Shown here: positions 1 to 5,730 of the stretch, piece by piece
Layout of the letters: the number at the start of each line of letters is the position of its first letter
Numbering within the stretch: position 1 is the first letter of the stretch
Source: an uncultured Clostridia bacterium
Lineage (GTDB): Bacteria; Bacillota; Clostridia; Christensenellales; QALW01
NCBI GenBank assembly: GCA_900550765.1
Contig: URTC01000124.1
Span: 1-5,730 of the forward strand
Reading direction: 5' to 3'
DNA: 5,730 nucleotides
Made by a program: the position numbers and the translations under genes
The notes under the pieces: generated by a model
The model's database searches: none
Seen by the model: only the letters and a program-made list of their open reading frames with translations
Told to the model about the DNA's origin: nothing

Positions 1-2
1 GT

Positions 3-92
3 GCTACGGGCAGCATGGGGTATGGAATGTCCTCTGGTGCTCTTAGTCCAAACACTGTTGACAGTGCTGTATCCTGCGTCCTTTTGTTTTAA
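3..92 (+). other. Unassigned left edge: possible 3' end of an upstream reading frame
   Basis: A frame open from the window edge ends at TAA 90-92, giving a 29-residue tail rich in Gly, Ser and Ala (it includes GSMGYGMSSGAL). A second frame is also open from base 1 to a TGA at 112-114. I recognise neither. Either could be the end of an upstream gene, or the 5' part of the GNAT gene displaced by a frameshift. Without upstream sequence this cannot be settled. Confidence 0.2.
53..66. repeat. Short perfect dyad CACTGT-TG-ACAGTG
   Basis: Two 6-base arms (53-58 and 61-66) are exact reverse complements around a TG centre. The dyad sits immediately before the point (about base 71) where in-frame similarity to the GNAT first strand begins. 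It could be a small operator or a recombination scar, but a 6-base dyad can also arise by chance, so this is recorded as a visible structure only. Confidence 0.3.
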
Positions 93-106
93 GCGATGCA
101 CGGGCG

Positions 107-571
107 ATGTTTGAGCATTGGGCGGGGGATACTGAGGTTACCCGATATCTTACTTGGCCGGCGCATAAAAATGTACAGGAGACGGAGCAGGTGATTTCCG
201 CATGGATCAGTCATTATAAAGAAGCGGATTTTTATCAGTGGTGTATTGTGGACCGGGAAACGCAGCAGGCTATTGGCTCCATTGCTGCGGTAAAGGTGCT
301 GGAGGAGATTGAAGCGGTTGAAACGGGATATTGCTTGAGCCGTGCCTATTGGGGGAAGGGCTTGATGACGGAGGTTTATACCGCTGTGCTGGAGTTCTTT
401 TTTGAAATTGTCGGCGTTAACCGCGTACAGGCGAGTCATGATGCAAGAAATCCAGCTTCAGGTAAAGTGATGTTGAAATGCGGCCTTTCTTATGAAGGAA
501 CGCGCAGGATGGGCGCAAGAAATCAAAGCGGTATTTGTGATATCGTTTTATACGGCAAAGTAAGGCAGTAA
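107..571 (+). CDS. RimJ/RimL-type GNAT N-acetyltransferase, N-terminus apparently missing or frameshifted
   Basis: Likely transfers an acetyl group from acetyl-CoA to an amine (a protein N-terminus or a small molecule) in the cytoplasm; the substrate is unknown. From ATG 107 the protein is 154 residues. It shows the family pattern in order: EVTRYLTWP (10-18), the acetyl-CoA loop RAYWGKGLMTE (79-89), and the C-terminal signature with N115-P-A-S-G, KCGLSYEGTRR (124-134) and a final D145-x-V-L-Y-G strand. Family members usually have about 20-25 more residues, beginning with a TERLILRPF-like first strand. That strand is partly visible upstream in the same frame: codons from 71 to 106 read ILRPFVLSDARA, but a TGA at 59-61 and the absence of ATG, GTG or TTG close the frame. 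No convincing ribosome binding site precedes ATG 107. The gene is therefore either N-terminally truncated, frameshifted near 60-70, or affected by a sequence error. The family call is firm; the start and functionality are not. Confidence 0.8.
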   Translation: MFEHWAGDTEVTRYLTWPAHKNVQETEQVISAWISHYKEADFYQWCIVDRETQQAIGSIAAVKVLEEIEAVETGYCLSRAYWGKGLMTEVYTAVLEFFFEIVGVNRVQASHDARNPASGKVMLKCGLSYEGTRRMGARNQSGICDIVLYGKVRQ

Positions 572-663
572 GGCGCTTATGCATAAATTCGTAAAAATGC
601 GGAGTCCTTATGGCCGTGTAAAGGCGGAATGTGGGCAGGCACCGGAGGAATTTCCGTCTGTAT

Positions 664-671
664 GGGGGGAG
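664..671 (+). promoter_or_regulatory. Ribosome binding site selecting the alkyltransferase start
   Basis: GGGGGGAG ends 5 bases before ATG 677, a good Shine-Dalgarno spacing. The reading frame is open further up, to ATG 629 and ATG 662. ATG 662 has only GGAGGAA (644-650) at a spacing of 11, and ATG 629 has no clear site. Start 677 also places the first residues, MHYVDHYASPLGG, where this family normally begins. Confidence 0.65.
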
Positions 672-676
672 ACAGC

Positions 677-1204
677 ATGCATTATGTGGATCATTACGCT
701 TCGCCTTTGGGCGGAATAACGCTTGCGGGCAACGGACAAGAGCTTACAGGGCTGTGGTTTGACGGACAAAAATATTTCGGTAAGGTACAGGAATATGAGG
801 AGAAGGCTTTACCGGTTTTTACTGTGACAAAACGTTGGTTGGACCTGTATTTCAGCGGCAGCGTGCCTGATTTTACACCGCCGCTGAGGATTGAAACCAC
901 GCCTTTTCGTAAAGCGGTTTGGGAGATCCTTCTTACAATTCCGTATGGGAAGACTATGACTTACGGAGAAATTGCAGAAAAAATTGCGGCACAGAGGGGC
1001 ATGGCGCATATGTCGGCACAGGCGGTTGGCGGCGCCGTGGGGCACAATTGTATTTCGTTGATTATACCGTGCCACCGTGTAGTGGGAACAAACGGCAGCC
1101 TGACAGGTTATGCAGGCGGACTTGAGAAAAAAATAAAATTACTCACCCTGGAAAAAGCAGACTTGTCGACATTCTTTCTTCCAATGAAGGGAACGGCTTT
1201 ATGA
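677..1204 (+). CDS. ogt: Methylated-DNA--protein-cysteine methyltransferase (Ogt/MGMT type)
   Basis: Cytoplasmic suicide DNA-repair protein that moves the alkyl group from O6-alkylguanine (and O4-alkylthymine) onto its own cysteine. From ATG 677 it has 175 residues, close to the usual Ogt length plus a tail of about 15 residues. An N-terminal ribonuclease-like domain (about 1-72) precedes the DNA-binding and catalytic domain, which starts at TPFRKAVWEIL (75-85), continues through IPYGKTMTYGEIA (88-100) and reaches the active-site motif I-I-P-C-H-R-V-V-G with the acceptor Cys132 (codon 1070-1072), followed by the conserved GSLTGYAGG loop. Two positions differ from the textbook enzyme: the Arg of the ARAVG recognition-helix motif is Gln115 (S-A-Q-A-V-G-G), and the Pro after the hinge Asn124 is Cys125. 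No Ada-type N-terminal regulatory domain is present. Its stop overlaps the next gene's start (ATGA), so the two are probably translated together. Confidence 0.92.
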   Translation: MHYVDHYASPLGGITLAGNGQELTGLWFDGQKYFGKVQEYEEKALPVFTVTKRWLDLYFSGSVPDFTPPLRIETTPFRKAVWEILLTIPYGKTMTYGEIAEKIAAQRGMAHMSAQAVGGAVGHNCISLIIPCHRVVGTNGSLTGYAGGLEKKIKLLTLEKADLSTFFLPMKGTAL

Positions 1205-1986
1205 GAAAAGCCTTGCATAATGCGGAAATTCAGAAATCGTTTGCGCAGCAGGCACAGAAGTTTGAAGAAGGAACTATGAGCTTTACCAAACAGGAATATT
1301 TGGAATATACGGTTTCCTGTATTAGACCGGAAAAGACGGATGCGGTTTTAGAAGTAGCTGCGGGTACCTGCATTTGCGGGCGTGCATTGGCGTCTTTTGT
1401 GCAGCAGGTAATCTGTTTGGATATGACGCCGGCGATGCTGCATGTCGGAAAAACAGCGGCGGAAAAAGAAAAGCATTCCAATATGACCTTTCTCCTGGGA
1501 GACGCAGAGGAACTGCCGTTTTTGGAAAATAGTTTTGATGTGGTTCTCTCTCGTTTAGCGTTTCATCATTTCTCGAATCCAAAACGGTGCTTTGAGGAGA
1601 TGGCACGGGTTTTAAAGCCGGGCGGAAAATTGGTTTTAATCGATATGGAAGCCGCAGAAGAAAAGCTTAGGACTGCGGAGGATGAAATAGAACGCCTGCG
1701 GGATCCTTCCCATGTGCAAAATCGAAGCCGAGAGGAATTTTTGCAGCTGTTTAGGGAATACCGCTTCAGCATTGAGAAGGAGAATACCACAAAGATTCCT
1801 GTATCACTGGAGGCCTGGATGGAATTGACCCAAACTCCCCGCACGACTGCTGAAGAAATTACTGCACGTTTTCTTAAAGACCTGGCCGGCGGAAGGGCTA
1901 CAGGCTTTTATCCTTATCAAGAAGAAAACAGTATTTTCTTTTGTCAGCGGTGGATTTTACTTATTGGCAGAAAAGAGAGTTTATAA
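1201..1986 (+). CDS. Class I SAM-dependent methyltransferase (Methyltransf_11/UbiE-like)
   Basis: Predicted cytoplasmic enzyme that transfers a methyl group from S-adenosylmethionine to an unidentified substrate. The 261-residue protein has the Rossmann-fold motifs in order: motif I VLEVAAGTCICG (49-60), the ribose-binding acid at the end of strand 2 (D74 in ICLDMTPAML), motif II GDAEELPF (100-107), SFDVVLSRLAFHHF (111-124) and VLKPGGKLVLID (137-148). The C-terminal half (about 150-255) carries the helical insertion and final strand, with a highly charged segment at 150-182. The third glycine of motif I is replaced by Cys57. ATG 1201 overlaps the alkyltransferase stop by ATGA, and GAAGGGA (1186-1192) lies 8 bases upstream within that gene, which supports both the start and translational coupling. 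A ubiquinone or menaquinone role is not implied; the family is broad and the context does not name a substrate. Confidence 0.88.
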   Translation: MRKALHNAEIQKSFAQQAQKFEEGTMSFTKQEYLEYTVSCIRPEKTDAVLEVAAGTCICGRALASFVQQVICLDMTPAMLHVGKTAAEKEKHSNMTFLLGDAEELPFLENSFDVVLSRLAFHHFSNPKRCFEEMARVLKPGGKLVLIDMEAAEEKLRTAEDEIERLRDPSHVQNRSREEFLQLFREYRFSIEKENTTKIPVSLEAWMELTQTPRTTAEEITARFLKDLAGGRATGFYPYQEENSIFFCQRWILLIGRKESL

Positions 1987-2009
1987 TAGGAATAGGAGCA
2001 AGATAGGAT

Positions 2010-2043
2010 AAAAAAACCGGAATCAAGCGATTCCGGTTTTTTT
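2010..2043. terminator. Bidirectional intrinsic terminator between convergent operons
   Basis: The arms ACCGGAATC (2016-2024) and GATTCCGGT (2029-2037) pair perfectly around the loop AAGC. The stem is flanked by seven A on the left (2010-2016) and seven T on the right (2037-2043), so a U-tract follows the hairpin on either strand. It lies 24 bases after the stop of the + strand methyltransferase and 3 bases beyond the stop of the - strand hydrolase, and can end both transcripts. Confidence 0.93.
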
Positions 2044-2046
2044 GTT

Positions 2047-4248
2047 TTATTCAAAGATGGGCTGTACAAACAAGGCGCGGTAGCTGGGAATGCTGCAGGT
2101 ATTGCCCTCCAGCACGGTAATGCTGCCGTCTACAGGGTTATACAGGCGATATTTGCTGATACCCTCATATTGAAGGGTAACGGAAGCATCCTTCTCACTG
2201 GCGTTTGCCAGAAAATAGAATTCACTGCCGTTTCTTTCATAGGGGGATACATAGATCGTCTGGCTGGATTTTACTGTCAGCGGAACGGTAGTGGTTATAC
2301 GTTCGGGCAGCGTTTCAATGCGCATGCAGAGATTGTTGCTGAATTTCTGGGCAAGCTGCTCTACCTCAGCCTGATCACTTTCTTTTGCGGCGATTTGTGG
2401 AACAGAATACATAAAGATAACGTTCGCTCCGTTTTGAATCAATTGGTCAAACACACGCATCGTAGCGGCATCAATAATTTCCGCCCTGGGTACGATGATG
2501 GTTTTAAAGGTAAAGTTATTTACCGTGAGCGCCGCGCCGTTTACTTGGCCCTGAGCGATGGCGTTGTCATCTAAAAAGACATAGTCTAAACCGTTGCCGC
2601 GCAGGGAAAGAACGATTTCATCCACTGTTTTGTCAGTAATTTTGATCATTTCATCGATGGAATATACGCTTTGATCCTCCGGCGGAATGTAATTGGCCGC
2701 AACAGTATCAATGCTATAATAAACGGCAATTTGATTTTTGTTTTGCGCTTCGGTTACGATGGAGCCCAAACGGCCTACGTATTCATTAAAGGCAATACCG
2801 GTAGCTTCATCCGTGTTTGCCTGCGTATAATAGGTAGCGATTTGATTGCCGCCGTCAAAGTAGGCAAAAGTCATGGTGCCAAGAGCGTAATCCAAATGGT
2901 TTTTTGCAAATTCATCGGGATCACTTACCGGGCAGATCTCTACAAATACACGATCTTTATTATAGAGCCAAGCTACACTGGAGGCATATTTTCCGCCGGT
3001 GCTGATGCCATTGATGTACTGCGCCGGACGGGGATTTAAGATATCAAAGCCCGGGTAGCCCATCTGCTGTGCGCAGAGCATAAAGTTACCGTATACGGGA
3101 ATGTGGTACATCATTTGCTCTTCCAGCAGCATATGACCGGAAAGCTTGGTACCGTTTTCTTCACACCATTGAGCGATCTGACCGAAGAAAGTTTCACTCA
3201 GCCGTGTGCCGATGTAATCATAGAAATTGCAGCGTACACGCTTGGCTTCTGCAGAGGAACCGGAGAACAGCATGGGCAGCACTTCTGTCAAATCATACCC
3301 GTATTTAGAAGCAAAATCTTCAAACATGTCATAGTCATAGGGGACTACGGGGTTTGTATGGTCACTGGAAAACAGGTTTCTTGTTCCGCACAGCTGTGGC
3401 TCGTCGTCAAAGAACGCTTCGATAATATCGCTGAAGTCGGTAATGCTGTTTTTATAGGTTTCGTAGGTAACGTTGATAAACTCGCGCACGGCATCTGCGT
3501 TTAACAGGTTGGGATATGTTTTGTTGCTGCCCTCCGGATTTTCCGGGTACGCTACAACACAGTAGATATAAGCCGTCCAATTGCCGGCGGTGCCGGTAAA
3601 AGTCAGTCGGCCGCCTTTGTTTTCCACCGTAAGGGGGGTCCAAGTGGTTGCCTTAACGTCTTCGGTGATGCACGCGGATTCCACTTGAATAAAGTCCTCC
3701 GGCAAAGCGACGGACTGCGCGCCGATGCCGCTGCCGGTAACCGTAATCTGTTCCAGCATAACGGCGCGGTATTCAGGGTGGGCGTTTACAACCAAATCGC
3801 CGGCGGCGCCGCTGGGATAAACTTTTTCATCATACAGCCATACACGGAGACCGTTTGCATGTGCTTCCTGTATAAAGCGATCTAAACGCTCTAATTTCCT
3901 TTCATTTATCAGATATTGCCCATCCCATCCATCGTTGGTAATTACGCCGCCAAAACCGAAGTCAAGAAGACTTTGAACCCATTCGGAGGTACTTTTCCCT
4001 GGAAAATTGGTATCATAGCTGTGAGCGATGCGCAGGGCACGGTACTTTTTGGCGGGATTTAAAAATTCCTCTTCTGAGATCAGCGGGTCGCTGTTCTTTT
4101 GTACGGGCGTTTCAATGATGCTGCCTGGTGTATTAGGCGTATCTGGGTTGTCGCTGTTTGAAGGTATCAGTAAGATGCCGGAAATGATCAGCAACAAAGC
4201 CAGTGCACCGCCTGTACAGGCGAGGATCAGCTTACTTGTCTTGTTCAT
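2047..4248 (-). CDS. Membrane-anchored glycoside-hydrolase-like protein (GH106-like)
   Basis: Probably cleaves a glycan outside the cell. The 733-residue protein starts with a basic tip and one hydrophobic segment (about 7-28), followed by a Pro/Asp/Asn-rich spacer (30-55), so it is likely held to the membrane by a signal anchor. The extracellular part resembles GH106-type (alpha-L-rhamnosidase-like) barrels: GFGGVITN (98-105), LRVWLYDEKVYPSG (134-147), a small beta-rich insert (about 165-235), a strand ending FFDDEP (279-284), SGHMLLEE (370-377) and GYPGFDIL (397-404). A Rossmann-like domain resembling the beta-galactosidase trimerisation/GATase fold follows (about 505-620), then a C-terminal beta domain (about 660-733). 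Candidate acidic catalytic residues are E283 and E376/E377, by position only. ATG 4248 lies 17 bases inside the preceding gene, with AAGGA 7 bases upstream. The hydrolase fold is likely; the exact family and substrate are inferred. Confidence 0.78.
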   Translation of the reverse strand: MNKTSKLILACTGGALALLLIISGILLIPSNSDNPDTPNTPGSIIETPVQKNSDPLISEEEFLNPAKKYRALRIAHSYDTNFPGKSTSEWVQSLLDFGFGGVITNDGWDGQYLINERKLERLDRFIQEAHANGLRVWLYDEKVYPSGAAGDLVVNAHPEYRAVMLEQITVTGSGIGAQSVALPEDFIQVESACITEDVKATTWTPLTVENKGGRLTFTGTAGNWTAYIYCVVAYPENPEGSNKTYPNLLNADAVREFINVTYETYKNSITDFSDIIEAFFDDEPQLCGTRNLFSSDHTNPVVPYDYDMFEDFASKYGYDLTEVLPMLFSGSSAEAKRVRCNFYDYIGTRLSETFFGQIAQWCEENGTKLSGHMLLEEQMMYHIPVYGNFMLCAQQMGYPGFDILNPRPAQYINGISTGGKYASSVAWLYNKDRVFVEICPVSDPDEFAKNHLDYALGTMTFAYFDGGNQIATYYTQANTDEATGIAFNEYVGRLGSIVTEAQNKNQIAVYYSIDTVAANYIPPEDQSVYSIDEMIKITDKTVDEIVLSLRGNGLDYVFLDDNAIAQGQVNGAALTVNNFTFKTIIVPRAEIIDAATMRVFDQLIQNGANVIFMYSVPQIAAKESDQAEVEQLAQKFSNNLCMRIETLPERITTTVPLTVKSSQTIYVSPYERNGSEFYFLANASEKDASVTLQYEGISKYRLYNPVDGSITVLEGNTCSIPSYRALFVQPIFE

Positions 4249-5101
4249 TCTTCTTTCCTTTCTTTAATGAAATCACAAATGCTACACATCCGCCGACAAG
4301 AATAACGCCGGCAACAATGAGAATAATCGGGAGCACGCTGCTGGAGCCGCCTTCATTTGTGGTATTTGTATCCGTACCGGCTGTCGCACTGCCGGCCGGA
4401 GCATTGGTATTGTTTGCAGCGGGCGCTGTAGTGGCAGCATTGGGATCAGCTGTGGGGGCTTCGGTCGGTTCGGGAGTCGGCTCCGGAGTGGGCTCGGGGG
4501 TAGGCGCTGTATAAGCGTCTCCGGTATAGCCTACTTTGGTCAGGCTGCAGGAGTCGATCAAAAGATTTGCAAAGCTGTCAGCGTCCTGTTCATTGGTAAT
4601 AAAATAGAATTCTCCTTCCGTGAGTTCACCGCTCCAGGAAACCTCTACCGTGCCGGAAACGGCTCTCCACTCGGTGGCAGAAAGCGTAACAAAGTTGGTG
4701 GTACCCCAGACCTTATCTTTTACTTCAGTACCCTTGTAGGCACCGACTACACCTTGCAGCTGAATCTCACTGTCCCACTCTTCGGCCAGCTTGGCATAAG
4801 CGGTAAACTGATAGGTGCCGGGACCATAGAAATTTAATTCATTGGTGATGTACTGGCGGACAACGTCCGTTGAATGCGTACGCTCGGAAACGAACAGGCA
4901 GCTTTCGCCTTCGTAAGCGCCTTCAAACTCAAAATCGATCAGACCGGCAGTATATTTGACCCAAACCTCATCGTTTTGATCTTCAAATGTACCGTCAATC
5001 AAAATTTCGTATTCGCTTGCGGCGAATGCTGTAAGGCTGGTAAAAGAAAAGGCGGCCGCGACCATCAGTATGGCCAGGGTGATACTTAGGATTTTTTTCA
5101 T
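4232..5101 (-). CDS. Secreted, membrane-anchored CBM4/9/22-like carbohydrate-binding protein
   Basis: The 289-residue protein has no visible catalytic domain and probably binds a polysaccharide at the cell surface. In order it has: a signal peptide (1-27; basic MKK, hydrophobic core, A-F-A cleavage motif); one beta-sandwich domain (about 30-190) with the pattern of the CBM4_9/CBM22 group, namely LIDGTFED (35-42), EGAYEGESCLFVSERT (60-75), GPGTYQFTAYAKL (93-105), T-E-W-R-A-V-S-G-T (143-151) and a closing L-L-I-D-S-C-S-L strand (180-187); a Pro/Thr/Ala/Asn linker (about 198-254) with TPEP repeats; a transmembrane helix (about 256-278); and a short basic tail. No LPxTG signal is seen, so anchoring is by the helix. 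ATG 5101 overlaps the upstream stop (ATGA) and has AAGGAG 7 bases before it. The gene lies between two hydrolase-like genes in one operon. The CBM subgroup is uncertain because the match is by pattern. Confidence 0.82.
   Translation of the reverse strand: MKKILSITLAILMVAAAFSFTSLTAFAASEYEILIDGTFEDQNDEVWVKYTAGLIDFEFEGAYEGESCLFVSERTHSTDVVRQYITNELNFYGPGTYQFTAYAKLAEEWDSEIQLQGVVGAYKGTEVKDKVWGTTNFVTLSATEWRAVSGTVEVSWSGELTEGEFYFITNEQDADSFANLLIDSCSLTKVGYTGDAYTAPTPEPTPEPTPEPTEAPTADPNAATTAPAANNTNAPAGSATAGTDTNTTNEGGSSSVLPIILIVAGVILVGGCVAFVISLKKGKKNEQDK
4254..4260 (-). promoter_or_regulatory. Ribosome binding site inside the preceding gene's lysine-rich tail
   Basis: On the - strand AAGGAAA precedes ATG 4248 by 7 bases counted from AAGGA. 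The same bases encode the K-K-G-K-K cytoplasmic tail of the carbohydrate-binding protein, so one stretch serves as both membrane-stop codons and the ribosome site of the next gene. This fixes the hydrolase start and supports coupling. Confidence 0.7.
4467..4502 (-). repeat. Three imperfect 12-base repeats encoding the TPEP linker
   Basis: Units at 4467-4478, 4479-4490 and 4491-4502 differ at a few bases each and encode consecutive Thr-Pro-Glu-Pro blocks of the linker between the carbohydrate-binding domain and the membrane helix. Because the unit is a multiple of three, a gain or loss would change spacer length without breaking the frame. Confidence 0.75.
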
Positions 5102-5730
5102 AATGCTTCTCCTTCATTTTCAAATATTATCACTCCGCGTTCTGCACGGAGAGTAAAACAGGAATTCAGAGGCGACCATTGATCGGTCTCCGGATCATAC
5201 AGCGTCCCGCTGCCTTTTACGGTTACAGTACTGTCTTCTTCTGCAGTATTGATGCAATAATAAAAGCGTCTGCCGTTCAGTCTATAGGGAGAGACCAGGA
5301 CGTTTTCTGCTTCAAAGCGAAGGTTCATAGGATAATTGATTTCCCGTATAAGTTCGTCCGCCTGCTGCAGGGAGAGCCGTTCGCCGCGCAGGGCGTTGAT
5401 AAGCTGCCGAAGCTCTTCGTCCCGGCCGGATTCTTCGTATTGCGGAACCGCATCAATGAAAATCAGCTTTCCGCCGGCTGAAGCAAAAGTTTGAAGGGCG
5501 CGGGCTGCGTTTAAGGAAATAAATTCGGTAAACGGTACAAGCAGCGTGTCTGCATGCACCAGTCCGCAGCTAAGGCCGTTTTTCATTTTTGCCTGAAGAA
5601 GATGATCTTCGTCTAAAATATGATAGTCCATTTTAGCATGATACAGCAAAAGAGACAGTTCCTCCATGCGGTTTTCAATCGTATCGGTTTCTTCATAAAG
5701 ATCAATTTCGGGCGCATGGCCGAGCGAAGG
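5098..5730 (-). CDS. C-terminal part of a second glycoside-hydrolase-like protein (start outside window)
   Basis: The reading frame enters from the right edge with no stop and ends at TGA 5098-5100, giving 210 visible residues. The internal ATG at 5667 is not its start: the frame continues upstream as LYEETDTIENRM. The visible part has a Rossmann-like domain of beta-galactosidase trimerisation/GATase style (DYHILDED, DTLLVPFTEFISLNAA, GGKLIFIDAVPQ) and a C-terminal beta domain (VSPYRLNGRRFYY, TLYDPETDQW). Both correspond in order to the C-terminal third of the 733-residue protein encoded at 2047-4248 (GLDYVFLDD, TIIVPRAEIIDAA, GANVIFMYSVPQ, VSPYERNGSEFYF, RLYNPVDGS), so it is very likely the end of a paralogous glycosidase. 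The catalytic barrel is not visible, so activity cannot be judged. No C-terminal anchor or sorting signal is present. It overlaps the downstream carbohydrate-binding gene by ATGA. Confidence 0.75.
   Translation of the reverse strand, partial: PSLGHAPEIDLYEETDTIENRMEELSLLLYHAKMDYHILDEDHLLQAKMKNGLSCGLVHADTLLVPFTEFISLNAARALQTFASAGGKLIFIDAVPQYEESGRDEELRQLINALRGERLSLQQADELIREINYPMNLRFEAENVLVSPYRLNGRRFYYCINTAEEDSTVTVKGSGTLYDPETDQWSPLNSCFTLRAERGVIIFENEGEAL
5109..5114 (-). promoter_or_regulatory. Ribosome binding site of the carbohydrate-binding protein
   Basis: AAGGAG on the - strand sits 7 bases before ATG 5101, inside the last codons of the upstream hydrolase-like gene. It confirms the ATGA-overlap start and suggests re-initiation after the upstream gene. 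Confidence 0.75.

Noticed and set aside
58..63. TTGACA resembling a -35 promoter element upstream of the GNAT gene
   Set aside because: No -10-like hexamer lies 16-18 bases downstream (the region reads CCTTTTGTT), so a promoter call is not supported.
579..719. Small 46-codon + strand frame starting at ATG 579 between the GNAT and alkyltransferase genes
   Set aside because: It overlaps the alkyltransferase start in another frame, has only a weak AAGG upstream and no recognisable motif. Treated as chance, though it covers the ~100-base gap.
1345..1380. Cys57 replacing a glycine in motif I of the SAM-dependent methyltransferase as a sign of lost activity
   Set aside because: I recall related clostridial methyltransferases with the same A-A-G-T-C-I-C-G form, and all other SAM-binding motifs are intact. 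It is probably a family feature; an alignment would confirm.
2170..3885. Long + strand open frames antisense to the GH106-like gene
   Set aside because: They lack ribosome sites and recognisable domains and lie wholly within a well-supported gene on the other strand; they are coding shadows.
4206..4248. Possible lipobox (I-L-A-C, Cys11) at the start of the GH106-like protein
   Set aside because: The Cys comes before, not after, the hydrophobic segment, which runs on to about residue 28. A lipoprotein signal would have its hydrophobic core before the Cys.
5098..5667. Reading 5098-5667 as a complete 189-residue gene
   Set aside because: The frame stays open to the window edge upstream of ATG 5667, and the similarity to the other hydrolase-like protein shows this is only a C-terminal portion.

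Overview
The window looks like chromosomal DNA of a Bacillota (Clostridia-type, probably gut-associated) bacterium. The signs are a secreted protein with a Lys-Lys-Ile signal peptide, a Thr-Pro-Glu-Pro linker and a C-terminal membrane anchor; strong AAGGAG-type ribosome binding sites; tightly overlapping genes; and methyltransferase and alkyltransferase sequences of a clostridial style. The organism is inferred from style only; no rRNA or other marker gene is present.

Layout: the window holds two convergent gene blocks that meet at an intrinsic terminator at 2010-2043. The left block, on the + strand (about 1-1986), carries a RimJ/RimL-type GNAT acetyltransferase whose N-terminus looks damaged (107-571), an Ogt/MGMT-type methylated-DNA-cysteine methyltransferase (677-1204), and a class I SAM-dependent methyltransferase (1201-1986) that overlaps the previous gene by ATGA. 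The first ~100 bases are an unassigned edge.

The right block, on the - strand (5730 down to 2047), reads in transcription order: (1) the last 210 codons of a glycoside-hydrolase-like protein whose start lies beyond the window; (2) a 289-residue secreted, membrane-anchored protein with a CBM4/9/22-like carbohydrate-binding domain; (3) a 733-residue membrane-anchored glycoside-hydrolase-like protein with GH106-like motifs. The genes overlap by 4 and 17 bases, and each downstream gene has its ribosome binding site inside the preceding coding sequence, so they very likely form one translationally coupled operon. The C-terminal domains of proteins 1 and 3 are recognisably paralogous. The simplest reading is a small cell-surface glycan-degradation module: two related hydrolases plus a non-catalytic, membrane-tethered glycan-binding protein. 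The substrate cannot be read from the sequence; a rhamnose-containing or similar plant or host polysaccharide is only a guess from the GH106 resemblance.

No mobile element, CRISPR array, tRNA or rRNA was seen. The best candidate for something not well described is the right-hand operon. The left block is mostly ordinary, apart from the GNAT 5' end and two unusual residues near the alkyltransferase active site.
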